In this document: positions 8,241 to 17,100 of the stretch, piece after piece
Numbering within the stretch: the first letter of the stretch is position 1
Layout: every line of letters begins with the position of its first letter
Origin: an uncultured Clostridia bacterium
GTDB taxonomy: Bacteria > Bacillota > Clostridia > Oscillospirales > Acutalibacteraceae
Length of the DNA: 41,731 nucleotides
Direction of reading: 5' to 3'
NCBI GenBank assembly: GCA_904397895.1
Contig: CAJFOZ010000033.1
Location: forward strand, 1 to 41,731
The notes under the pieces: generated by a model
The model's input: only the letters and a program-made list of their open reading frames with translations
The model's database searches: none
Told to the model about the DNA's origin: nothing
Position numbers and translations under genes: made by a program

Positions 8241-8864
8241 CTATTCGCCAAACAGATAGGTGATCTCCACCACATCCTCTTTGAGCACACAGTAGTATTC
8301 ATAAAGAGTCAACGCTCTATCCCGATAATAGTCCAGACGGTATTTGTCATACGCCTCTTCCCGCTCCTGCCCATCCGGATAACGCTTGGCAAGCAAATTA
8401 TAGTATAATGCTTGTTGCTCGTCGTTTTGGATGGTCCAAGCATCCTGGGCATTTTGCAGCAATACGCTTTGTTGCTCATCGCAGGCGCCCAAAGCCATCT
8501 GGAAGGCGTTGTCGATCTCATCCCGCCAGTAGCCCATAAAGGATTCATTTAACTGGGCTTTGGATTCGCCGGCATTTAAATGTTCTTGATAAGCCTGATC
8601 CAGAGGATTGCTGTTCTCCAAAGCCGATCGGATGGAAGGATCTATGGTCTGTAAACTGCCCGGTTCCCACTGGGTTTGAGAACCTTCCGGCTGGGGAACA
8701 GCACTGCCGGCATCGCCTATCGAAACGGTAGTCCCCTGCCAAGAGGAGGTAGGTTCCTGGGAACTAGGACTTCCCTGATCCTTTCCCAGCGGCAAAAGCA
8801 TGAAAAATACAAGGGCAGCCATCAATACCACCAACGCTAGTACAATCAAGATGACTTTTTTCAA
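8241..8864 (-). CDS. Membrane-anchored protein, possible LprI-like domain
   Basis: A 207-residue protein starting with TTG at 8864; no in-frame ATG is available upstream before a stop, and AAAGGA lies about 10 nt before. Residues 4-26 form one hydrophobic helix (ILIVLALVVLMAALVFFMLL), either a signal anchor or an uncleaved signal. A Ser/Gln/Gly-rich linker runs to about 75. The rest is acidic, helical and Tyr-rich (about 95-205) and loosely resembles the lysozyme-inhibitor LprI / DUF1311 domain in length and charge, though I cannot confirm this by eye. The function is unknown. It is transcribed alone from the promoter at 8980-9008. Confidence 0.65.
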   Translation of the reverse strand: MKKVILIVLALVVLMAALVFFMLLPLGKDQGSPSSQEPTSSWQGTTVSIGDAGSAVPQPEGSQTQWEPGSLQTIDPSIRSALENSNPLDQAYQEHLNAGESKAQLNESFMGYWRDEIDNAFQMALGACDEQQSVLLQNAQDAWTIQNDEQQALYYNLLAKRYPDGQEREEAYDKYRLDYYRDRALTLYEYYCVLKEDVVEITYLFGE

Positions 8865-8960
8865 CCGACCATCATCCTTTCCTTTGTAGGCAAATGGAAT
8901 ACGTTTTGCTATTCACCGCCCAATGGTTCACCCATTTCCACAGGCAGATGTTCTAAAACT

Positions 8961-8973
8961 AGTGTGACACACT
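8961..8973. promoter_or_regulatory. Palindromic operator candidate
   Basis: A perfect 13-bp palindrome, AGTGTGACACACT, lies 6 nt downstream of the -10 box of the minus-strand promoter and covers the expected transcription start. This is where a repressor would bind. The regulator is unknown. Confidence 0.35.
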
Positions 8974-8979
8974 GATTTT

Positions 8980-9008
8980 ATCATACCTGTTTTCCATTGT
9001 TTTCGCAA
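8980..9008 (-). promoter_or_regulatory. Promoter of the membrane-anchored unknown gene
   Basis: The minus strand shows TTGCGA (9008-9003), a 17-nt spacer and TATGAT (8985-8980). Confidence 0.65.
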
Positions 9009-9029
9009 GTTTCCCTATATGCAATACAC

Positions 9030-9067
9030 AAAAATCCCCTTTCCAGCCATCTTGCTGGAAAGGGGAT
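9030..9067 (-). terminator. Terminator of the TSCPD-unknown-peroxiredoxin operon
   Basis: A 14-bp perfect stem ATCCCCTTTCCAGC / GCTGGAAAGGGGAT, followed by TTTTTG on the minus strand. It is just past the peroxiredoxin stop. Confidence 0.92.
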
Positions 9068-9082
9068 CCTAGTGTCTTTGGT

Positions 9083-9547
9083 TCAGTTGGCTGCCAAAGC
9101 CTCCAACACATCTTGGCCGTGGGTGGCCGTCTTGACCTTCTTAAACACCTTTTGGATGACACCGTCCGGTCCGATGACAAAGGTGGAGCGGAGCAACCCT
9201 ACCGTCACCTTGCCGTAATTTTTCTTTTCTCCCCAAGCGCCATAAGCTTGCACCACCTGTTTTTCCGGATCGGCCAACAGCAAAAAGGGAAGCTCAAATT
9301 TCTCGGCAAACTTCTGGTGGGATGCCGATGTATTGGGGCTGACGCCGATAACCACGACGTCTTTTTCCATGTAAAGAGGATAGTTATCCCGGAAAGAACA
9401 GGCCTCTTTGGTACATCCCGGGGTGTTGTCCCGGGGATAAAAATAAAGTACCACCGTCTTGCCCAAAAAGGACGACAGGCTGACCATCTCTCCATTTTGA
9501 TCGGGCAATGTAAAATCGGGCGCTTTGTCCCCTGGTTCTAGCATCAT
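9083..9547 (-). CDS. bcp: Peroxiredoxin, Bcp/PrxQ type
   Basis: A 154-residue thiol peroxidase that reduces hydrogen peroxide and organic hydroperoxides in the cytosol. The active site is TPGCTKEACSFRD, with peroxidatic Cys45 and a second Cys50 in the resolving position of E. coli BCP. It opens with LEPGDKAPDFTLPDQNG, typical of the AhpC/TSA fold. Its ATG at 9547 overlaps the stop of the upstream gene (ATGA), and GGAGGAG lies before it, so translation is probably coupled. It is the last gene of a three-gene operon that also encodes a TSCPD protein and a protein of unknown function. Confidence 0.95.
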   Translation of the reverse strand: MMLEPGDKAPDFTLPDQNGEMVSLSSFLGKTVVLYFYPRDNTPGCTKEACSFRDNYPLYMEKDVVVIGVSPNTSASHQKFAEKFELPFLLLADPEKQVVQAYGAWGEKKNYGKVTVGLLRSTFVIGPDGVIQKVFKKVKTATHGQDVLEALAAN

Positions 9548-10122
9548 TGATCTCCTCCTGGTTCGGTTACAAAATGCAGGCTCCCCGCCTGGGCTTCGAT
9601 GACGTCCAGAAAGCGCAGATACAGCGCTTCTCCCAACCGGGCATACACCGGATCATCCTCCCGGTTGCACAGCATGGCAAAGGATTTGCCAATGTCGGCC
9701 GGTACCCTCTGGCCCCGGCGCAGATCCAGATAATAAAACGAAAAGGCAAAGGAATTCTCCAGCTGATCGTAAAGATCCGGGGCTTCCTTTTTAAGCACAT
9801 CGTAAAAACTGCTGAGAGCCGTCCGGGCGCAAAGTTGATTGGGCGTATAGCGTTCCAGCCCTGTGGACGCTGCAAAGGCATACAGGAGACGCCGTTCAAA
9901 CAAGCCCTGCCCGCCCTCCGCTGCGTCGGCCCCGAAAAGGCTCTCGCTGTCGGACGCCCACATCTCTCCCGCCACCAGGGCGCCCAATTGACGCGCCTTT
10001 TCCAAGTTGCCGTTGCGTTTTTCCCGCTCCAGCTCCTGGGCAGTGTGGTCAAGAATGTTTTCCTCAGATTTTTCCCGCGAGGGATGATCCCCCGCAATAC
10101 GGATATCATTGTCGTCCGGCAT
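9544..10122 (-). CDS. Conserved-looking protein of unknown function
   Basis: A 192-residue soluble protein that I do not recognise. It has no signal peptide or membrane span. The first 60 residues are highly charged (SREKSEENILDHTAQELERE). The rest is helical, with aromatic-rich stretches such as ENSFAFSFYYLDLRRGQ and GEALYLRFLDVIEAQ; there is one Cys near residue 98 and another near 150, and no metal or nucleotide motif. AAAGGTG upstream supports the ATG. It sits between the TSCPD gene (37 nt upstream) and bcp (4-nt overlap), so it is very likely translated and linked to redox or nucleotide metabolism only by position. Confidence 0.7.
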   Translation of the reverse strand: MPDDNDIRIAGDHPSREKSEENILDHTAQELEREKRNGNLEKARQLGALVAGEMWASDSESLFGADAAEGGQGLFERRLLYAFAASTGLERYTPNQLCARTALSSFYDVLKKEAPDLYDQLENSFAFSFYYLDLRRGQRVPADIGKSFAMLCNREDDPVYARLGEALYLRFLDVIEAQAGSLHFVTEPGGDQ

Positions 10123-10159
10123 GTGATGTCACACCTTTCAAAGCAAAACAATTTAAGAG

Positions 10160-10438
10160 TTAACCTGCCTGATCCTCCTGCGTGTCCTTTGACTGCTCGG
10201 CAGCCTTGCGGACCGCTTGGGCCAACTGATCCGGACAGGAAGTCTTACGCATACCGCATTTGATGCCGCGGAGCTTTTGCTCCACCTGGTCTACCGTCAT
10301 ACCCTCCACCAGTTTGGCAATTCCCTGGAGATTGCCATGGCATCCTCCTTCAAATTGGACACTGCGGATTACATCCCCTTCCAGATCCAAACGGATGCTG
10401 CGGGAACAAACCCCCTTGGGTCGATACAAATACTCCAT
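10160..10438 (-). CDS. TSCPD domain protein (TIGR03905-like)
   Basis: A 92-residue protein made almost entirely of a TSCPD domain, the small Cys-containing domain also found at the C-terminus of some ribonucleotide reductases. MEYLYRPKGVCSRSIRLDLE starts the domain, and GGCHGNLQGIAKLVEGM and CGMRKTSCPDQLA follow, giving conserved Cys near residues 11, 33, 62 and 68. The start at 10438 is chosen because AGGGGA lies upstream and the domain begins at once; a longer frame to 10576 adds only unlikely residues. Standalone members have no established function that I know. It is the first gene of the operon with the unknown gene and bcp. Confidence 0.85.
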   Translation of the reverse strand: MEYLYRPKGVCSRSIRLDLEGDVIRSVQFEGGCHGNLQGIAKLVEGMTVDQVEQKLRGIKCGMRKTSCPDQLAQAVRKAAEQSKDTQEDQAG

Positions 10439-10582
10439 TTTAACTTCCCCTTTCCAAAGGTACTTTATACAAAAGCCGATGGGATTCCCCTGAAAGAAAG
10501 TGGGAACATTTCCCTCTGCCTTGTTGTCTTTTTTATCGTCTTGACAGCGCAATCCGGACAGATCGACAGGGCTCAAATCTCG

Positions 10583-10611
10583 TTGATTTTTGCTACATGG
10601 ACCGGTATAAT
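10583..10611 (+). promoter_or_regulatory. Possible orphan plus-strand promoter
   Basis: TTGATT (10583-10588), a 17-nt spacer and TATAAT (10606-10611) point to the right, into the 3' end of the minus-strand PHP gene. No plus-strand gene follows. It may make an antisense RNA or be a chance match. Confidence 0.35.
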
Positions 10612-10651
10612 AAGGATTAGACTGTTTGAAATGATCCCATAGCCTTAGCCA

Positions 10652-11482
10652 TTATGCTTCAATCCGCTCCAGCAGCCTCTTAAGAGGTTCTTCTGGGGTA
10701 GTGCACGTCCCCAACGGGACGGCGGTGCCGCGGAACCGGCCGTGAAAATCCGAACCTCCTGTGGTCAAGAGTCCATGCTCTTTGGCCCGGCCCAGCAGAT
10801 GCTTCCGGGTGGCGTCGCTGTTGCGGGGATGCCATACCTCCACGCCGTCCAGCCCCTCCTGGATCAGCTCCTCCAATACATCGAGGCTATCGTAAATCTC
10901 CGCGTGGGCCAGCACGGCCACGCCTCCCGCCTCATGGATGAGATGTAGCACCTCAAACGCGCTGGGAAACTGAGGCGTCACTAAATAGGCGCCTGTCTTT
11001 TGGTGAAACAGCTTGCGAAACAGGGTCCCATAGGCCTCCACATCGTAACCCAGATCCATGAGGGCCTCCATGATGTGGGTCTTATACACACAGGTGCTGT
11101 TTTGGGCATAGCGCTCCACCATCTCCACGGTTATGGGATAGTGGGCCGCCACCTTTTCAATCATCTGGTGCACAGCCTCCCGGCGGCGGCGCCCGATCTC
11201 TTGGCAGATGGGCTCCAGCACCTGGAGCTTTTTGGGCCCATAGCAGAGGAGATGCACCTTTCTACCCCGTTTTTCATCCACACAGGAGAACTCCGCCCCC
11301 GGGATAACTCGAACTTGCTGCCCCTTCCCTAACTCCTTTGCCTGCCGGCATCCGGCCAAGGTGTCGTGATCGGTTATAGCAACAGCATCCAAATGGAGCT
11401 TTTGGGCCAACCAAACCAGGCCCTCTGGAGAAAGGGAACCATCCGACAATCGGGTGTGGCAGTGCAGGTCTCCTACTTGCAT
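10652..11482 (-). CDS. PHP-domain phosphoesterase (TrpH/RNase AM-like)
   Basis: A 276-residue PHP metal-dependent phosphoesterase of the COG0613 type, whose characterised members hydrolyse 3',5'-bisphosphonucleotides or short 5'-phosphorylated RNA. Metal-site motifs appear in order: GDLHCHTRLSDGS (residues 4-16), ITDHDT, PGAEFSC, VLAHAEIY and GGSDFHG. The start is the ATG at 11482, preceded by AAGGAGAG; an upstream in-frame extension to 11533 would include the palindrome region and is less likely. The gene is divergent from the acyl-CoA ligase, and their promoters share an inverted repeat. The substrate is not settled by the sequence. Confidence 0.9.
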   Translation of the reverse strand: MQVGDLHCHTRLSDGSLSPEGLVWLAQKLHLDAVAITDHDTLAGCRQAKELGKGQQVRVIPGAEFSCVDEKRGRKVHLLCYGPKKLQVLEPICQEIGRRRREAVHQMIEKVAAHYPITVEMVERYAQNSTCVYKTHIMEALMDLGYDVEAYGTLFRKLFHQKTGAYLVTPQFPSAFEVLHLIHEAGGVAVLAHAEIYDSLDVLEELIQEGLDGVEVWHPRNSDATRKHLLGRAKEHGLLTTGGSDFHGRFRGTAVPLGTCTTPEEPLKRLLERIEA

Positions 11483-11536
11483 GATACTCTCCTTTTCCTG
11501 GAATAAAGCGGTGTTTGCGCGCGAAAAATCCAAAAA

Positions 11537-11565
11537 TTGACAAGTTTAGACTTGTCCTTTATTAT
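11537..11565 (+). promoter_or_regulatory. Promoter of the acyl-CoA ligase gene
   Basis: TTGACA (11537-11542), a 17-nt spacer and TATTAT (11560-11565). The inverted repeat at 11539-11556 fills the space between the two boxes. The leader is about 125 nt. Confidence 0.75.
11539..11556. promoter_or_regulatory. Shared operator candidate between divergent promoters
   Basis: A perfect inverted repeat, GACAAGT-TTAG-ACTTGTC. It lies inside the spacer of the rightward promoter and across the start point of the leftward one, so one bound dimer could silence both. No regulator gene is adjacent. Confidence 0.6.
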
Positions 11566-11589
11566 ACACCTGTTTCCACTATAAAACAA
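11561..11589 (-). promoter_or_regulatory. Promoter of the PHP gene
   Basis: The minus strand shows TTGTTT (11589-11584), a 17-nt spacer and TATAAT (11566-11561). The -10 boxes of this and the rightward promoter occupy nearly the same bases. Confidence 0.7.
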
Positions 11590-11696
11590 GCGGATAACCT
11601 ATCCTGTACCGGCGTCTGTTTCCAATTTTCTTCCGCTTCCGGTATTTAGAAAAGGTTTTTCCTTCTGTAATATCTATGAGAAAGAAGTAGCCCTTT

Positions 11697-13343
11697 ATGA
11701 AAATGAAAATTGACCGTCATCCCACCCTTTATAGACAAATCCACGCTTCGGCCCTCCAGAACCCCCAGGGTAACGCCCTTCTTTTTTACGGTACCGCCTT
11801 ATCCTACCGTCAGCTAGACCATCTGATTGACCAATGTGCCGCCGGCCTGCTGGCATTGGGTGTAACATCCGGGGACAGGGTCACCATCTGTATGCCCAAC
11901 CTCCCCCAGACGGTGGCGGCCATTTATGCCGTCAACCGCATTGGAGCAGTGTGCAATATGCTGCATCCTTTGTCCACCTCCGATGAAGTGCGCCACGGGG
12001 TGGAATTGGTGCGGTCCAAAGTAGCCTTCTGTTTTGATCTTTCGGAAAAGGCCTTTGACGGTTTGGATGTCGCCTTGATCCGCTGCAAAACCTGCGACTT
12101 TTTTGAAAAAGCCCCGATGGGATGGATCCGAGGAAAGGTATATGCCCACAGCATCCGGCAAAAAGTGGGAACCGCTCACGTAACCAAAAGTCTCAGCTGG
12201 GAGCAGTTTTTGGATCAGGGGAAGGCATGGAACAACTCCCATTCCCTGCCGGATGCGGCATCCGATCCGGAGTCCACCGCCGCCATTATGTATACCGGTG
12301 GAACCACGGGCCTTCCCAAAGGGGTGATGCTGTCCAACGCCGCCATCAATTCTTTGTCCTTCCAGCTCTTCCCCGTCCTGGGAGAAGCCAAGGAGACCGA
12401 CGGCATGCTGGGAGCTCTTCCGGTATTCCATGGTTTTGGGTTTGCCTTTTGCATGCACACCGCTCTAGCAGCCGGCATCCGCCTGGCCCTGCTTCCCCGG
12501 TTCGACGCAAAAGAATGCTGCCGCATCATCACCAAGCATCGGCTTACTTTTTTATTCAGCGTCCCCTCCTTCTTTGAGAGGCTGCTCAAATGCGGATTCT
12601 TGGATGGGGAGGATTTATCCTATGTCCGCTTTATCGGCAGCGGCGGGGATGTGGTGTCCGACGATCTGCGCCAAAAGATGGACAAGCTCCTGGAAAAGGG
12701 CGGGAGTCCCTGTAAGTTCCTCACCGGCTACGGTTTGACCGAAAGCGTTACCGCCTGTTGCTTTACCGATCCCTATTCCTCTTATCACACCGGATGCATC
12801 GGCGTGCCTATGGAGGGCAACGAGATGAAGGTGGTGCGTATGGGCACTACCGAGACTTTACCGGAAGGGGACGGGGAAATTTGCGTCACCGGCCCCACTT
12901 TGATGCAGGGGTATTGGGAGGATCCGGAGGAGACAAGCAAGGTTTTAAGGCGTCATGAGGACGGCCGCATCTGGCTGCATACCGGCGATGTGGGATGCCA
13001 GGGCGAGGGCGGCATCTACTTCCGTCAGCGGCTCAAACGGGTGCTGAAGGTATCCGGCTATCTGGTGTACCCCTCGGCCATTGAGGAAAAGCTGCGGTGC
13101 AGCTCCCTGGTGGAAGACTGCTGTGTGGTGGGAATGGATACGCCCAAGGGTACCCGGGTCAAGGCTTATGTAGTCCCCCAGCGGGAACCGCAAAGCGATC
13201 AAGAACGCGAGAAGTTGGCGCAAGAGATCACCGGCTTTTCCCGGGAACATCTCAATCTCTGGAGTGTGCCTGCCCAAGTGGAATTTTTATCCGAACTCCC
13301 CCATACCAAGCTGGGAAAAGTGGATTACAAAGCCTTGCAATAG
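11697..13343 (+). CDS. Acyl-CoA synthetase, AMP-forming
   Basis: A 548-residue class I adenylate-forming enzyme that activates a carboxylic acid with ATP and loads it on CoA (or a carrier). The phosphate loop is YTGGTTGLPKGV (about 199-210), the A5 motif is GYGLTES, A7 is HTGDVG and the C-terminal catalytic Lys is in TKLGKVDYK (Lys541). The size and overall pattern fit medium- or long-chain fatty acyl-CoA ligases, but the acid cannot be told by eye. There is no membrane segment. The ribosome binding site is weak (GAAAGAAG), and the leader is long. It is followed after 21 nt by the deacylase-like gene in the same transcript. Confidence 0.9.
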   Translation: MKMKIDRHPTLYRQIHASALQNPQGNALLFYGTALSYRQLDHLIDQCAAGLLALGVTSGDRVTICMPNLPQTVAAIYAVNRIGAVCNMLHPLSTSDEVRHGVELVRSKVAFCFDLSEKAFDGLDVALIRCKTCDFFEKAPMGWIRGKVYAHSIRQKVGTAHVTKSLSWEQFLDQGKAWNNSHSLPDAASDPESTAAIMYTGGTTGLPKGVMLSNAAINSLSFQLFPVLGEAKETDGMLGALPVFHGFGFAFCMHTALAAGIRLALLPRFDAKECCRIITKHRLTFLFSVPSFFERLLKCGFLDGEDLSYVRFIGSGGDVVSDDLRQKMDKLLEKGGSPCKFLTGYGLTESVTACCFTDPYSSYHTGCIGVPMEGNEMKVVRMGTTETLPEGDGEICVTGPTLMQGYWEDPEETSKVLRRHEDGRIWLHTGDVGCQGEGGIYFRQRLKRVLKVSGYLVYPSAIEEKLRCSSLVEDCCVVGMDTPKGTRVKAYVVPQREPQSDQEREKLAQEITGFSREHLNLWSVPAQVEFLSELPHTKLGKVDYKALQ

Positions 13344-13364
13344 GGTCATGAAAGGAAGGATAAA

Positions 13365-13850
13365 ATGGACAAACAGCAAGTCATCGAGTATCTGGATGAG
13401 AAGGGTATCCCTTATGACATGATGGAGCATCCTCCTGTGTATACCATCGAGGACATGGAGAAGCTCCACATCACCGACCAGGGGGATGTATGTAAGAATC
13501 TTTTCCTGCGGGATGCCAAGGGGAAGCGTCATTTTCTGGTAACCCTTTGCAAGGAGAAACGGGCCGATTTAAAACAGATCCAGCAGCTGCTGGGATGTAC
13601 CAAGCTGAGCTTTGCCTCGGAGGAACGGTTGCAACAATACCTAGGGCTGACAAAGGGCTCCGTCACCCCTCTGGGCATTCTCAACGACCAGGATTGCTGT
13701 GTGGAAATGGTATTTGACCGGGATTTGCAGGGCCGGGACCGGCTGGGTATCCATCCCAATGACAACACCGCCACCCTGTGGATTTCCTTTGAGCATTTGA
13801 TGGATTTGGTAAAACAGCATGGCAATACCATCCACATGCTGGAACTCTAA
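13365..13850 (+). CDS. Prolyl-tRNA deacylase / YbaK-family protein
   Basis: A 161-residue YbaK/aa-tRNA deacylase domain protein, closest by pattern to the free-standing ProX (PrdX) group that hydrolyses mischarged Ala-tRNA(Pro) in trans. The conserved Lys is Lys44 in GDVCKNLFLRD; other family marks are YTIEDMEKLH, LVTLCKEKRADLK, LGLTKGSVTPLGILND and GIHPNDNTATLWI. AAAGGAAGG is in front of the ATG. It is second in a two-gene unit with the acyl-CoA ligase and ends at a strong terminator. Why these two share a transcript is not obvious. Confidence 0.9.
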   Translation: MDKQQVIEYLDEKGIPYDMMEHPPVYTIEDMEKLHITDQGDVCKNLFLRDAKGKRHFLVTLCKEKRADLKQIQQLLGCTKLSFASEERLQQYLGLTKGSVTPLGILNDQDCCVEMVFDRDLQGRDRLGIHPNDNTATLWISFEHLMDLVKQHGNTIHMLEL

Positions 13851-13860
13851 ACACTTAACA

Positions 13861-13906
13861 AAAGAAAATCCCCAGGAGGCTTGGGCCTTTCTGGGGATTT
13901 TCTTTT
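13861..13906. terminator. Bidirectional terminator
   Basis: A 15-bp perfect stem AAAGAAAATCCCCAG / CTGGGGATTTTCTTT with T tracts on both strands. It ends the acyl-CoA ligase operon. Confidence 0.9.
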
Positions 13907-13915
13907 GCGGTAAAA

Positions 13916-13949
13916 TAAAAAGGATGCATCCAGTGGATACATCCTTTTG
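13916..13949 (-). terminator. Terminator of the tRNA-Gly gene
   Basis: The stem GGATGTATCC / GGATGCATCC has one mismatch and is followed on the minus strand by TTTTTATTTT, directly after the tRNA 3' end. Confidence 0.8.
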
Positions 13950-13951
13950 TT

Positions 13952-14027
13952 TGGAGCGGATTACGAGGCTCGAACTCGCTACCTCCACCTTGGCAAGGTG
14001 GCGCTCTACCAGATGAGCTAAATCCGC
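13952..14027 (-). tRNA. tRNA-Gly (anticodon GCC)
   Basis: A 76-nt cloverleaf with the CCA end encoded. The acceptor stem is GCGGATT / AATCCGC; the D arm is GCTCATCTGGTAGAGC; the anticodon arm is CCACC-TTGCCAA-GGTGG with GCC at 13994-13992; the T arm carries GTTCGAGC. It is a single tRNA gene with its own consensus promoter and terminator. Confidence 0.97.
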
Positions 14028-14057
14028 AATTCATACCGACTTAAGTCAGCATGAACT

Positions 14058-14086
14058 ATTATAATGCTTGGCGCCCTATTTGTCAA
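14058..14086 (-). promoter_or_regulatory. Consensus promoter of tRNA-Gly
   Basis: The minus strand shows a perfect TTGACA (14086-14081), a 17-nt spacer and a perfect TATAAT (14063-14058), as expected for a stable RNA gene. A small palindrome, GACTTAAGTC, lies in the leader. Confidence 0.9.
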
Positions 14087-14131
14087 GAGAAAAATGCCAA
14101 AAACACGGGAAAAAGATTCTGTTTTGTCCCT

Positions 14132-17100
14132 TTAGGAGAAAAGATGACGCAGGTCCTCCAAATCCAGCCCCCCAGCTCCATCCCCGGAGGAGATAAGCTG
14201 GTCAATAAGGGCTCGTTTGCGGTTTTGCAGCTCTAGGATGCGTTCTTCCACCGAATCCTCAGCGTACAGACGGATAACCTGCACCACCTTTTTTTGTCCG
14301 ATGCGATGGGCCCGGTCGGTGGCCTGGTTTTCCACGGCCGGATTCCACCAAGGGTCAAAATGAATGACGGTATCCGCCCCAGTGAGATTGAGGCCGGTCC
14401 CCCCTGCCTTGAGGGACAAGAGAAACACCGACGCCTCCCCTTTGTTAAAGCTGTTGACCATGGCCACCCTCTCCTGGGACGGGGTATTCCCTTCCAACAG
14501 GAAATGGCTGATCCCCATATTTTGAAGGGTGTCGGAGATCAGATGGAGCATCTGCGCAAACTGGGAGAATATCAGGATGCGATGCCCCTCCAGCATCCCG
14601 TCCTGGATAAGTTCCAGCAACAGATCCAGTTTTCCGCTGCCGCCCCGGTAATGGTCCACAAACAAGCCCGGATGGGCGCAAAGCTGCCGCAGACGAGTGA
14701 GCAGGGCCAGCATACGGATGCGGTTTTTCTCTCCGCCATCCCCCATCTCGGTTTCAAACTGGTTGCGTGCCTTGGCCAGATAAGCGGCGTACAATTTCCT
14801 CTGTTCGGCCGTCATGCCGCAGGCCATGGCGGTTTCCAGCTTGGGCGGCAGCTGATCCAACACATCCTTCTTCATCCTGCGCAGGATAAAGGGGCTGGTT
14901 AAACGGCGCAGGCATTCGGCTGCATCCTCGTCTCCGCCCAGGATAGGCGTTTCCAATTTGCGTTTAAACCGGTCGTAAGGGCCCAGATATCCCGGCATAA
15001 TAAAATCGAAGATACTCCACAAATCCCCCGGCGTGTTCTCCACCGGTGTGCCGGTAAGGGCGTAGCGGATATGGGCGCTGATTTGTTTGACCGAGATGGC
15101 GTTTTGGGTCTGATGGTTTTTGATATACTGCGCCTCGTCGATAAAACAATAGTGAAAATGCATGTTGCGGTAGAGGCTGATATCCCGACGGAGCAGGTCG
15201 TAGGAGGTGATAATGACATCCTCCTTGGCCCCTTTGATGATAGGAGCACGCTGTTCAGCATTGCCCGATACCACACACACCGACAGCTCCGGGGCAAACC
15301 GGCGTACTTCGCTTTTCCAATTGTACACCAGAGAGGTAGGGCATACAATGAGCGTCTGCCCCTTTCCCTTGCCGGAAGCAATGAGGGTGGTGGCCTGTAA
15401 GGTCTTGCCCAACCCCATTTCGTCGGCCAAAATGCCGCCCATGCCGTACCGCTCCAGCGCCTTCATCCACTTGACGCCGCTTATCTGGTAGTCCCACAGC
15501 TGTACGGTCATCCAATCGGGCGGGGTAAAGGGCTGGCTGTCGTAGCTGGAGAGGGACAATATATCCTGGGTGAACTTGGCGTCTATCTGGACGTCGATAT
15601 CTTTATTCTGCTTCAAGAGGCTCTCTAAGCCCGCTTCCAGATAGGCCGGCACCTGGATGCGGTTTTGCAGCACATCCTCTTGGCTCACATTAAGCACATC
15701 GGCCACTTGGCTCAGCTGCTGGATGGCCGCATTGTCCATGGGGGCAAAAGATCCGTCGGGCAAGCGATGGTATGGCTTTTTCTCCTCCACAGCCTGAAGA
15801 AGTTCCCACAGCTCTGCCCTAGTATAATGGTCGTTCTCTAGCCCCACCAATAGATTGGACCCCTCCCGCTTGATGGTCAACCGAGGTTTGACCGGCAGAC
15901 GCAAACGGATGCTCTTAAAGGCAGAAGTGGCATACACCTCAGCCACTTCCTGGAGCTGTCCTACCCCTTCCCGGGCCAAACGCAGGAGATTTTCTTCTCC
16001 ATTCAGCACATAGTGATCCTTTTCGGGCAGCGGCCGGAAACCGTTTTCCTCCAACACCCCGATGACATACTCCTCCCGGGGAAGATCCCGCTGGGGCAAA
16101 GCCGATGGATCCTCCACACCATAGTCGAACTGGAGCTTGCACAGCACCCGGGCTCCCTGACGATCCAGCCAAATGCGCGGCGTCATGGAGTCGGTATGGA
16201 CCCGATGGATGGTGTCGTCCACCTGAGTCCATCCCCGCTGTTCCAACGCCGGCAGGACGGTGGACAACACCCGGTTCTGATACTCCTCCGGAATGGCTAC
16301 CTGTCCTCCACAAAGATCCAGCAAATCCAAAGCGGGAAGCAATAGGGCGGCGTCCTCGTCCGGCAGGTGCAAAAGCCGGTCCCCCCACAGCAGGATGCAA
16401 GGGGTACGGCAATATATTTCCCGTTTGCCCTCTGGGTAAAGCGTCATTTTAAGCCGCTCCCCTTCCGGTTGGGAAAATCGCATCCGGATATCCATCCCTT
16501 GGGCGCCGTCCTGGACCAAAAGGTTTCTATCTTCCTCCCGCCCGGGGAGGGACACCGGCACCTCTCGTCCTGCCAGCACCGGCATCAGCCTGGCCATCTG
16601 GACCGGGGTCATCAGCAGCCGGCGGCCGATAGGGCTCCCCCCTCCCGCCAAAATGGACTGGAGGATGGACTGCCATTCCTCCACTGCCTGGCGGACAAAG
16701 GAGATCAATGGACGATCCTCCGCCACAAAGGCGGCGGGGATGTGGACAAATTCCAATTCCTTGCCGTAAGCCACCACCCGTTCCGACGAAAAGGCGCTGG
16801 AGAATTCCTTGACACTGCGCACAGCATACTTGCGTTTTTTCCCGATGCTCAATTCCAGGAAAAAACGTGCTGATCCACCGCCCGGCTGATCCACTGTAAG
16901 CCGGGGATAAAGATGTACCCCGTGGCAGGACTGACCCATCAGATGTGGATACGTCTCGGACACCAGGCTGGTGTATCGGCTAACCATCCTACCGATGTCC
17001 TCTTCCCGGATGGCGGTATGCTCCTCCCCTTCCGGGGGGAGAAGCGCCAAGACCGCCGCCACTCCGTGCTCGCACCATCCATTCTGAACGTGGCCATAGC

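Noticed and set aside
10439-10576. Longer N-terminus for the TSCPD protein
   Set aside because: The added residues have no domain match, and the AGGGGA site and domain start both favour the ATG at 10438.
13952-14027. Attachment site at the tRNA-Gly 3' end
   Set aside because: No integrase or repeated tRNA 3' end is present within the window.
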